Source: Piper betle (Eukaryota > Streptophyta > Magnoliopsida > Piperales > Piperaceae). From it: a stretch of DNA of 64,000 bases. Position 1 is the first letter of the stretch; each line of letters starts with the position of its first letter. The stretch lies in assembly GCA_033002965.1 (NCBI GenBank), contig JAURVB010013282.1, positions 62,001 through 126,000 of the forward strand, given 5' to 3'. The translations under genes were made by a program, and so were the position numbers. Shown piece after piece: positions 1 to 11,405 of this stretch. The notes beneath the pieces are model-generated. The model was not told the DNA's origin. It searched no databases and saw nothing but the letters and a program-made list of their open reading frames with translations.

Positions 1-90
1 GTATGTTGCTTAACTTAAATAACACTGGAATGCTAGCTATCTTTCGATTCCTAGATTATTGCTGTGATTGAGGTTCGTTGGCGTAAGCAG

Positions 91-982
91 GTTATATTCG
101 AAAGCTTAAGGATGGCAAGCGTCATCAATTTCACATTTAGAGAAGCGGTCGTCGATGTTGAATACCATGGTAATATGACGGCACTAGAGGAGTCTGATAA
201 TTGTTATTAACATGTTAATCAATGGGCATTGAATTGAGTTAAGGTTTGGCTGCAACTATGGCAGGATATCTTATTCCCAAAGGCTGGAAGGTAATGCCTT
301 TGTTTAGGAGCATTCATCACAACCCTGAGTTCTTTCAAAATCCACAGAGGTTCGACCCTTCTAGATTTCAGGTAACCGATCTTAATTAATTGTCCTGTAA
401 GTTTTTTTTATTTTTTCTTTCATTCCTGGCTATATCCACATTCTTGGAAGCTTATCATTATGTTTTGGTATAGAGTTTAGTTAATTCTTAATCAGTTATA
501 TGCATGTATGGTGACATCTAGGTACTGTCTTCCAAGCCCAATAACTTTCTTCCATTTGGTAGTGGAGTGCATTCTTGCCCGGGAAATGAGCTTGCTAAGA
601 TAGAGATGCTGATACTTATCCATCATCTAGTAACTAGTTACAGGTGAGCAATAAAGGGTTTACTTTCCGCATAATTTACAAAGTTTGTAAGGGGCAGAGT
701 TGCAGTTAAAAATGGCGAGAAGTGTGATACTGCTGCTCTTCTTTGCCCACTGGGATTTAGCATCCAACGTTGAATAGCATATGCATGATTGGCCTACTAG
801 AGCCTAGAAGGAATATTTATATTGTTTGCTACAGGTGGGAGCTGGAGGGATGCCAAGAAGGAGTTGAGTATGACCCATTTCCAGTCCCCAAGCATGGCCT
901 TCCCATCAAACTTTGGATGGTGGATCATAGCACGGACAGTTTTAATAGCTGGCAGTCCAATATGGTTCGGAGTTCAAAGTAG
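91..982 (+). CDS. CYP707A-like cytochrome P450 (ABA 8'-hydroxylase type), 3' exons only
   Basis: Four exons can be read with GT-AG borders and matching phases: 91-169, 265-371, 522-643 and 835-982 (stop TAG 980-982). The start of the gene lies left of the window, and position 1 itself reads GTATGT, like a 5' splice site. The exons encode the ESLRMAS/FTFREAV segment, then GYLIPKGWKVMPLFR, the PERF-region FDPSRF, and the haem-binding loop PFGSGVHSCPGNE with its cysteine ligand. This order and wording are typical of CYP707A enzymes, which hydroxylate abscisic acid at C-8' to start its breakdown at the endoplasmic reticulum. The last exon is longer than usual: after KHGLPIKLW it adds about 20 residues where the family normally ends within a few. 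No stop or frameshift was seen. The paralogue number cannot be assigned from these exons, and another member of the wider CYP85 clan is less likely. Confidence 0.88.
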
Positions 983-1622
983 CTAGATTTGCATGTTGAG
1001 CTCACTTTACTTCATCGCTGATAAAATGAATACAGGTATAGGAAAGAGGGATCTACTTACTTCAGATTTCCATATTGTCATTCGACAATGATAATTTGTA
1101 ATTGAAGAAAGACAATATGGTCTCACTTGTAAATGGTCTATGCAACTTCTGTGCGCCAGCAAGCAATGAATAAACACTTGTAAGGTCCAGTATTTTCCAA
1201 CATATTTGATTTTATTTGTGGTCTTTTTAAGTGTTTTGGGTAAAGATAAATGAGTTCAAAATTGTTCGCCACGTTATGTAGTTTTTTTGTATTTGAAGTG
1301 CGTAATTTTTTTGTTCTACATGAAATCTATACGAAGTTCATTAGCTATTCTCACAAAGAGAAAAGTTAACTACATTTATCATGAAATAAAAAAAGAAATT
1401 TCCTTAGTAAAATAGTAGAAAATTACTTGAAAACACCTAACAAAATGCATTAAAAAGAACTTATTTTGTCAAAAGATGAAGAAGATGGATTTTTTATTAT
1501 ATACGGAAGGTGAAGGTGGCCCTAATTTGGGTATATGGTGGAAGAAGAAGAAGAGAAGGTAAAGTTGGAAAATGTGAAAAGTGAATTTCTTCATGTAAGG
1601 TGGAAGAAGGTGAGTTTCAGTA
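983..1622. other. 3' flank of the P450 gene and AT-rich spacer
   Basis: The stretch holds the P450 3' untranslated region with an AATAAA polyadenylation-like signal at 1169-1174. AT-rich DNA without a recognisable gene follows, up to the CACTA-type terminus at 1623. Confidence 0.5.
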
Positions 1623-2720
1623 CACTAGTAGAAAATCGGGATAATATTTACAACCGGAATTACGATCGCTAAATCTGGTCGTAGTAAATAAGATTGTTGA
1701 TAAAATTTGCGGTCACAAAAGTATCAATCAGATGTGCCTGTTTCAGTTTGGTTTCTATGTTAACAAATGGGATATCAGTCGCAAAGTCAACTGCAAATTA
1801 TTTATAACAAGGTTTCCAATCGCAGATTCGGTTTCAATTTAGCTTCTTGTTTGGTTTCTATTTGGTTGGTAAATATTTACGATGACCGGGTATTGGTCGT
1901 AAGTGTGGTTGCAAAGAAAACTTAAATCAGTCACAACTTGATTGCAAAATAATATGAAAATGTTTAAAATAATTGTTATTTTTTATTTTAAATTTCTTGT
2001 TTAATAATAAAAGATTATATAATAAATAGATATGATGACGAAAAATATATAAAAATATAGAATAAAAGTTAAATCTAAAATACAATATAATATTAATGTC
2101 ATATCTGAAATATAAATCAAATGTCTAATAGAAAGAAAGCCCTATTCCTATATCAAGAGAAGGACAAAAGGATCACAAGGGGGCATGTCACGGCCATAAT
2201 CACTAGACTCATGACACTATTCTCTATATATGGTCATCCTTATGACAAAACATTTGAATGTACAAAACAGCTGTAATGGACTAGATAAGTCAGTCATCTC
2301 TGGCCTAAGCCTCCTCCCTCAGTCCCTAGTCTCTCTCGTCAAGAAGTTGGGTAAACTAGTAGTCCTAGGCCTCAATGTCCGCCTTCATCTCCCTCCTCAT
2401 CCGCATGATCTCTATCTATCTCTCTTGCTCGCGGGTCTCTACATCCTCGAGCCAGCGGAACAGAGGCTCCTAAGGCTGAGGAGTTTGGCTCATCATAACA
2501 GTACCATACCCAATATCATTGGCGTGAGAATGAGTGGATCCACATGGCTACATAGGAAGGTGGCGTACTGTCGTCAATGTAGATCCCAATCCATAAGACC
2601 GTCCCTTGTTTGGCTCTCTGACCGCATGTCTTTATGCCATAGGGTTGATGGTCAACGATTGGGTAGAAAGATTAGTACTATATGTCAACTATATATGCTC
2701 TTGAAAAAACCCTAGCTTCA
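1623..2720 (-). mobile_element. Degraded CACTA (En/Spm-type) transposon end
   Basis: The left border at 1623 begins CACTAGTAGAAAA, the classic terminal inverted repeat of plant CACTA elements. It is followed to about 1950 by subterminal repeats of the kind GTCGTAAGT/GCGGTCACAA in both orientations. Further in, about 2290-2720 read on the minus strand gives a charged, methionine-rich stretch (MRMRREMKADIEA) like the end of CACTA-encoded coiled-coil proteins. A block at about 2540-2660 is an inverted relative of DNA at 33062-33185, so both derive from one family. No intact frame or matching right terminus was found, so this is a fossil. The open frame at 2230-2715 on the plus strand looks like a shadow. 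Confidence 0.6.
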
Positions 2721-3299
2721 GGTTATGGTTTTATCCCTTGTTGTCTTACCCGATTTAGGCTAATATTGAATCTGTTCAGCTTTCAGACTATGAGTATGAG
2801 ACCTAAATGACCCTATGAGAATGTTATGGAGGTTAGGTGTGCCTAATATACAGATAATACTTCAGTTATGCTACCATAGAACATGAGTTATCAGTGTATA
2901 CTTGAGGCATATGGGTTCTTGCTTGTGTTAGTTTAAGGTTTTAAGGATAGATTTTGGCTATTGTAGTGTTTAGTATCCAGTTGAGCTCTTTTTTAAGGTA
3001 ACTCTTTTGAATGAATCTTAAGGATTTTGGACTGCCGGATTGCCCCTGCGGGTCCAGTTTGATTTGAGTCGCAGATCATAATGAGTTTAGTTCAGGGTTT
3101 CAATGTCATTTAGCTTCATCACTTCGATTACCATTTATAGAGCCTTCGTTAGGCTTCATGTCTGTTTTGACTTTTGTTGATGTTGATCTCACCTATATAT
3201 ATATATATATATATATTGTATATACTCAAGGTGGATCTCACTAGGCTCCACGAGCTCAAGGTGGATCTCACTAGGCCCACGAGTTTTCGAAAGTTTTGA
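2721..3299. other. Unassigned spacer with microsatellite and short direct repeat
   Basis: No gene is recognisable. The stretch contains an (AT)n tract at about 3192-3216 and two adjacent copies of a roughly 27-bp unit (CTCAAGGTGGATCTCACTAG plus CACGAG) at about 3226-3286. Confidence 0.5.
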
Positions 3300-3764
3300 T
3301 TGTACCAGATGACAAGATCTGGCTCGTCCACGTCAGCCCTATCTTCCCCCTTTTTAGGAGTTTTCTCTCACTATTTTGGAGTTTCCAAACCTTACTACAG
3401 CAGCAACTTTGGCTTGCCCCTCGTGAGTCTGCAGCCAACTTTCGACCACCAAACCAATGCTACCATGACTATCTCTCAGCCTCCTATCGACCTAGGCCGA
3501 GCTCCAAGACCGACACCGTTGCATTGGCCACCAGCGAAGCGAGTCCGTTCGTCGTCCCTACTACCTTCGAGTCATTTTCTAGCACTGGCAGACTCCCTTC
3601 CCCTGACAAGGCCAACTGCCCAGCTGACTTCCCCCAAGGACGTTCACTTGAAACCAGCCCCAACCCTCGTTGTGCCCACGATCACCACAGACATAACAAT
3701 TCGGGATGGTTATGGCCGAAACGTCTATGAAAGTTGTGGCAATAGACTAGGAAAAAAAGGATGA
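3300..3764 (+). CDS. Unrecognised 154-codon open frame, doubtful gene
   Basis: A plus-strand frame runs 3300-3764 and overlaps a second long frame (3296-3730) in another phase, so the openness may only reflect moderately GC-rich, stop-poor DNA. The product is rich in Ser, Pro and Thr, with no domain, signal peptide or membrane segment that I recognise. It sits directly upstream of the truncated amylase pseudogene but does not resemble the N-terminal half of amylase. It may be a fragment of a repeat or of an unknown gene. Confidence 0.15.
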   Translation: MYQMTRSGSSTSALSSPFLGVFSHYFGVSKPYYSSNFGLPLVSLQPTFDHQTNATMTISQPPIDLGRAPRPTPLHWPPAKRVRSSSLLPSSHFLALADSLPLTRPTAQLTSPKDVHLKPAPTLVVPTITTDITIRDGYGRNVYESCGNRLGKKG

Positions 3765-4106
3765 AAGTTACTTCCTCTTCTTCCCATCCTAGTTTGTTAT
3801 TTTCATTATTATTCTATCAATTATTTGAAACTCATAGTCTCTTTACCCATCTTCTCCTGAACATATTCCCTATATTACATCCCATCTTCTTTACTTTGCT
3901 TCAAGTTAAAAGTATATATACTAAGTTATCACTCGATAATACTGATCATCTTGACACCACAGGGTGCAGAGAAAGCTCGCCCAGTGGATGATTTGGCAGC
4001 ACCGGTCTATCGGCTTTGCCAGCTGGCTCTTCGACTTCGTCAAAGGGTACTCGCCGAACGTAGCCAGCTTCCTCATCCAGGCCACCTCACCGGCGTTTGT
4101 TGTCAG

Positions 4107-7100
4107 TGTAAAACCCACGATTCGAGTCAGGGTTTTATATTTAGAACCGATCGGTTCGACCGTTATTTTCGAGTCGAGTCAGTTTCAGAACACGTGTACT
4201 GAGTCGATGCCGGTCTCGTGTATGAGCCATGAGGGTCATGTGTACCCAAGTATATGATAATAACGTCATGAACACAACAGAAAAGAATGAGTTATCAGAA
4301 TATATGAGAGAATGCCGTTCATTTTTTTTTATTATGATATATAATGGATCGTAGAATTAGTTTTGGGCCGTTAACCGCATTAGGACGCGTTATGGGCATT
4401 TTGGGTGGGTTGATAGTTCTAGAGCATATCATTATGATTTTTTTTGTGTTGTTTGATTTTATGGGATTTTTCCCGATTTTTATGAATTTTTTTAAGGATT
4501 TAATACGACTTAGTTATTATACTTGACTCGAGCCGGAGACGAGTCAAGTCTTAATTACAAGATTGCCACCCAACCATTTCTTCTCCACCCCCGACCTTTT
4601 CTCCCCCACGCCCAAACCCTAGCCGCCGTGCTGCCCCTGTTTGCGCTCCACCGCCACCACGGCCGACGCCGCCTGGCCTCCAATCGACGCCTCCCAACTT
4701 GGCCACGGCGTCCTCCTGCCGCCTCGACCAAGCCCGGCCACGAGCTGGCCGCCACAACGCGAGGAATCGCCACGGTGATGCAGCGCTTGCATCGCCGATC
4801 ATGCCACCAGCCGACCGTCGCCACCACGATCAGGTGGTCGGCTCGATGTCCTTGACCCTCTAGCTACCTTCCCCGACCGGAATAGAGGCCATCGCTGCCC
4901 TGGCCGGCCGGATCTAGCCACCCATCGCCGCCGGCTCTATTTATGCATTTTTCGGCGAGCCGCCACCTCCATTGGCCGCGTCGACCTTGTAGATGAGTCG
5001 GGCTCGCCGAGCCGGTTCCGAGGGTACCAACACAACCACTTTCTGGCCAGTAGACGCCGCCAGCGATTGTCGCCGGAAAACCACCAGAAGCCGTCGGAAA
5101 ACCGCCAGCAGCTGCTGGAAAACCGCCGGAAAATCAGAATTTCTGGAATTCACTGGAATTCACCAGATCTTTCGCGGGGCTCACCCAGTCGAGCCCGATC
5201 GAGCTTCGGACGCCGACGAACGCCAAATTTGAGTTCCGAGACACGCGACGGAACCCTTACCGTCGCCGAATGTCGACAACGTGAGGTATAATTACCTCCG
5301 ATTGATTTATTTAAAATTGATTATTGTTAGCACGGCATGCTAGGACTAATTATTGATGTGAGATCCCTCAACTTAGTCCCACATCTAATACCTACTGGGA
5401 GAAGATCCTGTTTATAAGTGGGAATGGACTATAGATCTTTAACTTCCGGGGTACCCATTTTAAAGAAATGACTTAGCCCATTATGTTGCACTTTGGGCTG
5501 GGTCGTTACAAATGGTATCAGAGCCAACTCTGGTTCCGTGTTAGATGGTGGGCTGGATTAGAAACGTTGGCTAGGCTGCCGATCACGGGCCAGAAAGGTC
5601 GTGGGCTGGGGCTAGCAACGGGCCAAGTATAGGCATTTCGGGGACGAAATTCCCTAAGGTGGGTGGATTGTGAGATCCCTCAACTTAGTCCCACATCTAA
5701 TACCTACTGGGAGAAGATCCTGTTTATAAGTGGGAATGGACTATAGATCTTTAACCTCCAGGGTACCCATTTTAAAGAAATGACTTAGCCCATTACGTTG
5801 CACTTTGGGCTGGGTCGTTACAAATGGTTATTGTGAGATCCCTCAACTTAGTCTCACATCTAATACCTACTGGGAGAAGATCCTGTTTATAAGTGGGAAT
5901 GGACTATAGATCTTTAACTTCCGGGGTACTCCATTTTAAAGAAATGACTTAGCCCATTACGTTGCACTTTGGGCTGGGTCGTTACAAATGGTATCAGAGC
6001 CGACCTAGTTCTGTATTAGATGGTGGGATGGACTAGGGACGTTGGCTAGGCTGCTGGTCATGGGCCAAAAGGTCGTGGGCTGGGCCTAGCAACGGGCCAA
6101 GACTAGAAACGTTGGCTAGGCTGCCGGTCATGGGCCAGAAAGGACGTGGGTTGGGGCTAGCAATGGGCCAAGAATAGACATTTCGGGGACGAAATTTCCT
6201 AAGTTGGGTGGATTGTGAGATCCCTCAACTTAGTCCCACATCTAATACCTACTGGGAGAAGATCCTGTTTATAAGTGAGAATGGACTATAGATTTTTAAC
6301 TTCCAGGGTACCCATTTTAAAGAAATGACTTAGCCCATTATGTTGCACTTTGGGCTGGGTCGTTACAATTGATGTGATTAATGCTTAATTACGAATGAAG
6401 TGATAAGAGATATAACTTGATGAATAGTGCTTGAATGTAAGTGATCTAATGAAGTAGATCAGGTCAAAGCATGATAAGTGACCACAACATAAGTTACAGA
6501 TACGTAATAAAATTAGTATGAATAGGATGAGCTAGGATTAATTAATTTTTATGATTTTCTGATTGTTATGTTGATGGATGCTTGCATTGTGATTGTGATG
6601 TTATTGAGTTTGATGCATCATTTAGTTAGCGGGTGTTAGTATTTAGTTTTGATGTGGATGTACGGAGTAGGAGCTCACCGCCTAGGCGCGATGACACGCT
6701 TGGAGCTTCTACCAGGTCCGTTTAGGACTCGACTCTGTTTTACGCTCTTCTATTGTATGTTTATTTAATTATCTGCAGGATGGGTTAAGTGGCGTTTTAT
6801 CAGATCCCATTTAACTCGGTCCATTTAATCGAACAGCTTTCCGGATTAATAACCCCTTGAGGATGAGATCATTCAAGGATGATTTCAAAAACAAGATCCA
6901 CCACAAGTTGCCTTCGGGCCTATTATATAAATCCCTACCCATCCCTATATATATGTAGTTTTCGCGTTTTCAGTGAGACGAGAGATGGAGAATCGACTGC
7001 ACGTACCATGCAGAGGATGTCGTGACAGTCAAAGCGGGCTCTGGATTAGTGCCAGCAGACGGTTCCATTCCCGAGGGATCCTGACAACTCCGCGTTTGAG

Positions 7101-8103
7101 TTCCTCACACCCGGAGAACGTGGAGGTTTACAAGTACTGTTTAGTATGTCCGGACTTGTGGTTCAAAGGGTACTAAAGGCGACTATCTAAGAGTATTCGG
7201 CCTTCGTGCTCAAGGCCAGGAGAAATATAGAGGTACGGAGAGGGCTTAGGATAAAGTTTCACGAGAAGTACTGAAAAATAAGTGCCAAGAGCGGCACAGT
7301 ACCAGCAGCAAATCAGTAAGTTCGGGATGCTACCAGGTCTGCAGCCCAGTGGTTCCTCAGTAGTGCCCTTCAGAGTGTTCATGTGGAGTATATGATATTT
7401 TCTTTCATATGAGAGTTTGCTCTCATAGCCAGCTTGTTATAGTTAATTTATTTTCCGGACCAGTAACATTTATTACTGACGTGTTTTTATACTATATATA
7501 GGTAATAATCAAGAGTTTGAGGAGCCAGCTTGGACAGAGGAGCAATGAGGTCTTGTGCACACACACATGTTAGATTTTTGAATGTTTAATATTGTATTAT
7601 TATGTTATTATACGGTGAATGACATAATTAAATGTTTGAGCATGATGATATGATGTGAATGAAATGCTAAGACACAATAACAGAATGCAAAATATGATTA
7701 AAGTTGAGCAGCGGAAGCGTAGTGGGTTGAGACCCAAGCTTCAGAATGAATACGTTATAAATGAGATTCTGCGTGATTGTTAATGCATGCCGATATATTC
7801 GTATATATATTATTCTGACAGGGTAGGCCCATAATTACACTTTTAAGGGAGACTCTGTCAGTTTTACTTCAGAATTTTCATCGATTTTGCTTGTAATTGT
7901 AATGGTGTGAAATTTAATTTGTATGTCATTCATGTAGTACCATGTTAGGATTTTGTGCATGCATTCATTCATGACGGATCATATCTTCTTCTTAAGACGC
8001 CGAGATTAGATCCGCATGAGTTAGGTTCGGGTTAGCCGACCTAACTGAGGCCTATAACATGCCGGTTCGGTTTATGAGCGTGAACCGGATTTGGGGTGTT
8101 ACA
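4107..8103 (+). mobile_element. Solo LTR, large gypsy-like family (copy A), with TRIM array inside
   Basis: The element starts TGTAAAACCC and ends GGGGTGTTACA. It is flanked by the perfect 5-bp target duplication GTCAG (4102-4106 and 8104-8108), and no internal domain is present. Without the nested TRIM array (5357-6367) it is about 3.0 kb. A TATATAAA box at 6924-6931, followed by a pyrimidine/G-rich leader, suggests that the plus strand is the sense strand of the LTR, with a long U3. A GC-rich block at about 4560-5250 holds several overlapping open frames that do not look coding. Long LTRs with TGTAACACCC-type ends are common in Ty3/gypsy chromoviruses, but the lineage cannot be fixed without an internal region. 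Confidence 0.85.
5357..6367 (+). mobile_element. TRIM retrotransposon array with four LTRs
   Basis: Four near-identical 154-155 bp LTRs (TGTGAGATCCC ... GGTCGTTACA) lie at 5357-5510, 5669-5822, 5832-5986 and 6214-6367. LTR1 and LTR3 are each followed by a primer-binding site TGGTATCAGAGCC (5513-5525 and 5989-6001), complementary to the initiator Met tRNA. LTR2 and LTR4 are each preceded by a purine-rich GGTGGGTGGAT-type tract. LTR2 and LTR3 are separated by only 9 bp, which look like the start of a PBS joined to the end of a PPT. The whole array has one perfect target duplication, ATTGA (5352-5356 and 6368-6372). No protein is encoded, so movement would need enzymes supplied in trans. Confidence 0.92.
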
Positions 8104-8163
8104 GTCAGAGAGTACTGGACCTCCCTTACTTATAACAATAGTGTTCCGAAGTATGATCAAAAC

Positions 8164-11110
8164 TGTAACACCCTAAATCTGGTTCACGCTCATGAACCGA
8201 ACCGGTATGTTACAGGCCCCGGTTAGGTCGGCTAACTTGAACCTAACTCATACGGATCCATTCTCGACGTTTTAAGATGAAGATACAACTTTCGCATGGA
8301 TAAATGCACAAACCTTAACATGGTACTACATATATGACATGCAAATCAAAGCATACACCAAGATAATCCTGATAAAAATTAATAAAAAATTTAAATTATA
8401 ACGGACAGAATTTCCCCTAAAAAGAAATTAGGGGCCACCCTGTCAAATATACATAGGCAAATATATATATATATAACCATATATCAAACAATTTCATTCA
8501 TACAAAATACAAAATCTAACATGCTGTAACTCATTTTGAAACTTGGGTCTTAACCCACTACGCTGCCATTGTGCAATCTATTCATGTTCACATCATCTCA
8601 TCATCTCTTAGTACTTAATTACATCATATCATCATATCTTAATCATTTAATCACATCGTATAATAATATCATAAACACAATATAAACACTCAATTGACTG
8701 ACATGTGTGCAAGTGACAACAGTGCTCCTCCGTCCAAACTGGCTCCTCCAACTCGTAATTGTTACCTACATATAGTATAAAAACACGTCAATAACAAGTG
8801 TTACTGGTCCGGAAAATAAAATAACTATAACAAGCTGGCTATGAGAGCAAACTCTCATATGAAAGAAAACATCATATACTCCACGTGAACACTCTGAAGG
8901 GCACTACTGAGGAGCCAATGGGCTACAGACCAGGTAACATCCCGAACTTACTGATCTGCTGCTGCTGATGCTGCTCTCGACATTTTCTTACTGCATTTTT
9001 TTGTCTCAAATCCTAAGCCCTTTCTTTACCTCCATATTTCTCCCGGCCTTGAGCACGAAGGCCGAGTACTCTCAGGCAGTTGCCTTTAGTACCCTTTGAA
9101 CCACAAGTCTAGACATGCGCTGTACTAAACAGTACCCGTAAACCTCCACGTTCTCCGGGTGTGAGGAACTCAAACCCGGAGTTGTCAGAATCCCTCGGGA
9201 ATGGAATAGTCCGCTGGCACTAATCCAGAGCCCGCTTTGACTGTCACGGCATCCGCTCATGGTATGTGCAGTCGGTTTCTCCATCTCTGTTTCATTGAAA
9301 ACGCGAAAACTACATATATATAGGGATGGGTAGGGATTTATATAATAGGCCCGAAGGCAACTTGTGGTGGATCTTGTTTTCGAAATCATCCTTGAAGGAT
9401 CTCATCCTCAAGGGTTATTAATCCAGAAAACTGTTCGGTTAAATGGTCTGAGTTAAATGGGATCCGATAAAATGTCACTTAACCCGTCTTGCAGATGATT
9501 AAATAAACATACAATAGAAAAGCGTAAAACAGAATCGGGTCCTAAACGGACCTGGTAGAAGCTCCAAGGGTGTCATCGCGCCTAGGCAGCGAGCTCGTAC
9601 TCCGTACCTACACATCAAAACTAAATACTAATGCCGCTAACTAAATGATGCGTCAAACTCAATAAATATCACATAACATAATAATCATCTATCACAATCA
9701 ACAATCAAATAATCATAAATGTAAATAATCCTAACTCATCCTATTCATACCAATTTTATTATGTTTTTTAACTTATGTCATGATCCCTTATCATACTCCG
9801 ACTCGATCTACCTCATTAGATCACTTACATTCATCTATTACCAATCAAATCATGCATATCATTACTTCTTTCATGCTTGAACTTTTATCATGTCAATCAA
9901 TCAATCCTATCATGTTGTGCTAACAGTCATTAATTTTAAATAATCAAATCAGAGGTAATTATACCTCTTGTAGTCGACAATAGGCGACGGCTAGGGTTTC
10001 GTCATGCGTCTCAAAACTCGAATTCGGCGCTCATCGGCATCCGAAGCTCGATTGGGCTCGACTGAATGAGCTCCGCAAAAGATTCGGTAAATTTCAACGA
10101 ATCCGGTTTTCCAGCAGGTTTTGGCAGTTTTCCGGCAGCTTCAATGGTTTTTCGGCGGCAATCGCCGGCGGCATCTACTAGCTAGATAGGGGTCATATTG
10201 GGTACTATTAGAATTGGTTCGGCGAGCCCAATGCGTCTACGGTGTCGACATGGTCGGCGGAGGCAGCGGCTCACCAAAAATGTCTAAAACATAGCAGTGG
10301 TGGTGGGTGAAGAAATCCGGCCGGTCTGGGCAGCGATGGCCTCCGCTCCGGTCGGGAAACGTCGCTGGGCGGTCGAGGGTGCTAAGGCGACTACCTGATC
10401 GTGGCGGTGACGGTTGCCAGTGGCGGAATCGGCGACGCGACCGAAATGTAGCCACGGAGCTAGGTGAGGCGATTCCAGCGTCATGGTGGCCTGACAGCGG
10501 CCGGGGCTGGTCGGGGCGGCACGACAATGCCATGGAGGGGGTAGGCAGCATCAATTGGCGACCGGGCGGCGTTGACAGCGGCGGCGGTGACGCTGCACAG
10601 GGGTGGCATCGGAGCAAGGGTATTGGAAGAAGATGTCGGGAGGGGAGAAAAATAATTGGGTGGCAATTTCATAAATATGACTTGACTCATTTTCGGCTCG
10701 AGTAAAGTATAATAACTAAGTGGTATTAAATTCTAAAAAATTCATAAAAATCGAAAAAATCCCATAAAATTAAACAAACACCAAACATTGTCATGATATG
10801 CTCTAGAACTATCAACCCACCCAAACTACCCGTAACGTGTCCTAACGTGATAAACAGCCTACAATTAATTTTACAATCCACTATATATAAAAACATAAGT
10901 GGCATACTCTCATATATTCTGATAACTCATTATATTCTGATGTGTTTATGACGTTATCATAATATACTTGGGTACGCATAACCCTCATTACTCATACACG
11001 TGACCGGCGTCGGCTCAGTACACGTATTCTGAAACTGACTCGATTCAAAAATATCGGTTGAACCGACCGGTTCTGAATATAAAACCCTGACTCGAATTGT
11101 GGGTTTTACA
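8164..11110 (-). mobile_element. Solo LTR, same large family (copy B), inverted relative to copy A
   Basis: The element starts TGTAACACCC and ends GGGTTTTACA (2947 bp) and is the reverse-orientation relative of copy A. It is flanked by AAAAC (8159-8163) and AGAAC (11111-11115), a 5-bp target duplication with one later mismatch. The mirrored TATA box is TTTATATA at 9337-9344. It lacks the TRIM array, and its intact DNA at about 9892-9911 is the empty site. GC-rich overlapping open frames at 10237-10705 correspond to similar regions in copies A and C but are not convincingly coding. Confidence 0.88.
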
Positions 11111-11405
11111 AGAACTCACATTGACAAGAGCTCTTGAACTGGGTCAAGGCAGCCGGCACGACGGCCACGGCTCCCAACTTCACCACCAAGGGAGTGTTGC
11201 AGTCCACGGAGCAGAGGCAGCTATGGAGAATGAAGGGTAAGGAGGGGAAGCCGCCAGGGATGATAGGATGGTTGTTTATGAAGGCCGTATGGTATATCGA
11301 GAACCAAGACATTGGTTCCACACAGCATATGTGGCCTTCCCTTTTGATAAAAAAATTGTGCAAGGATATGCTTATATACTCACCCACCATGGAACTCCAT
11401 GTGTG

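Noticed and set aside
4182..4260. Continuation of the amylase-region frames 3951-4202 and 3964-4257 past 4106
   Set aside because: These frames run from amylase exon into the LTR that begins at 4107; the join is an insertion boundary, not a gene.
5357..6367. CRISPR-like array, because of evenly repeated near-identical units
   Set aside because: The units are 154-bp LTRs with TG/CA ends, a tRNA primer site and a target-site duplication in a plant genome.
10237..10705. 126-132 residue open frames in LTR copy B
   Set aside because: They lie in the same GC-rich LTR core with antisense frames equally open.
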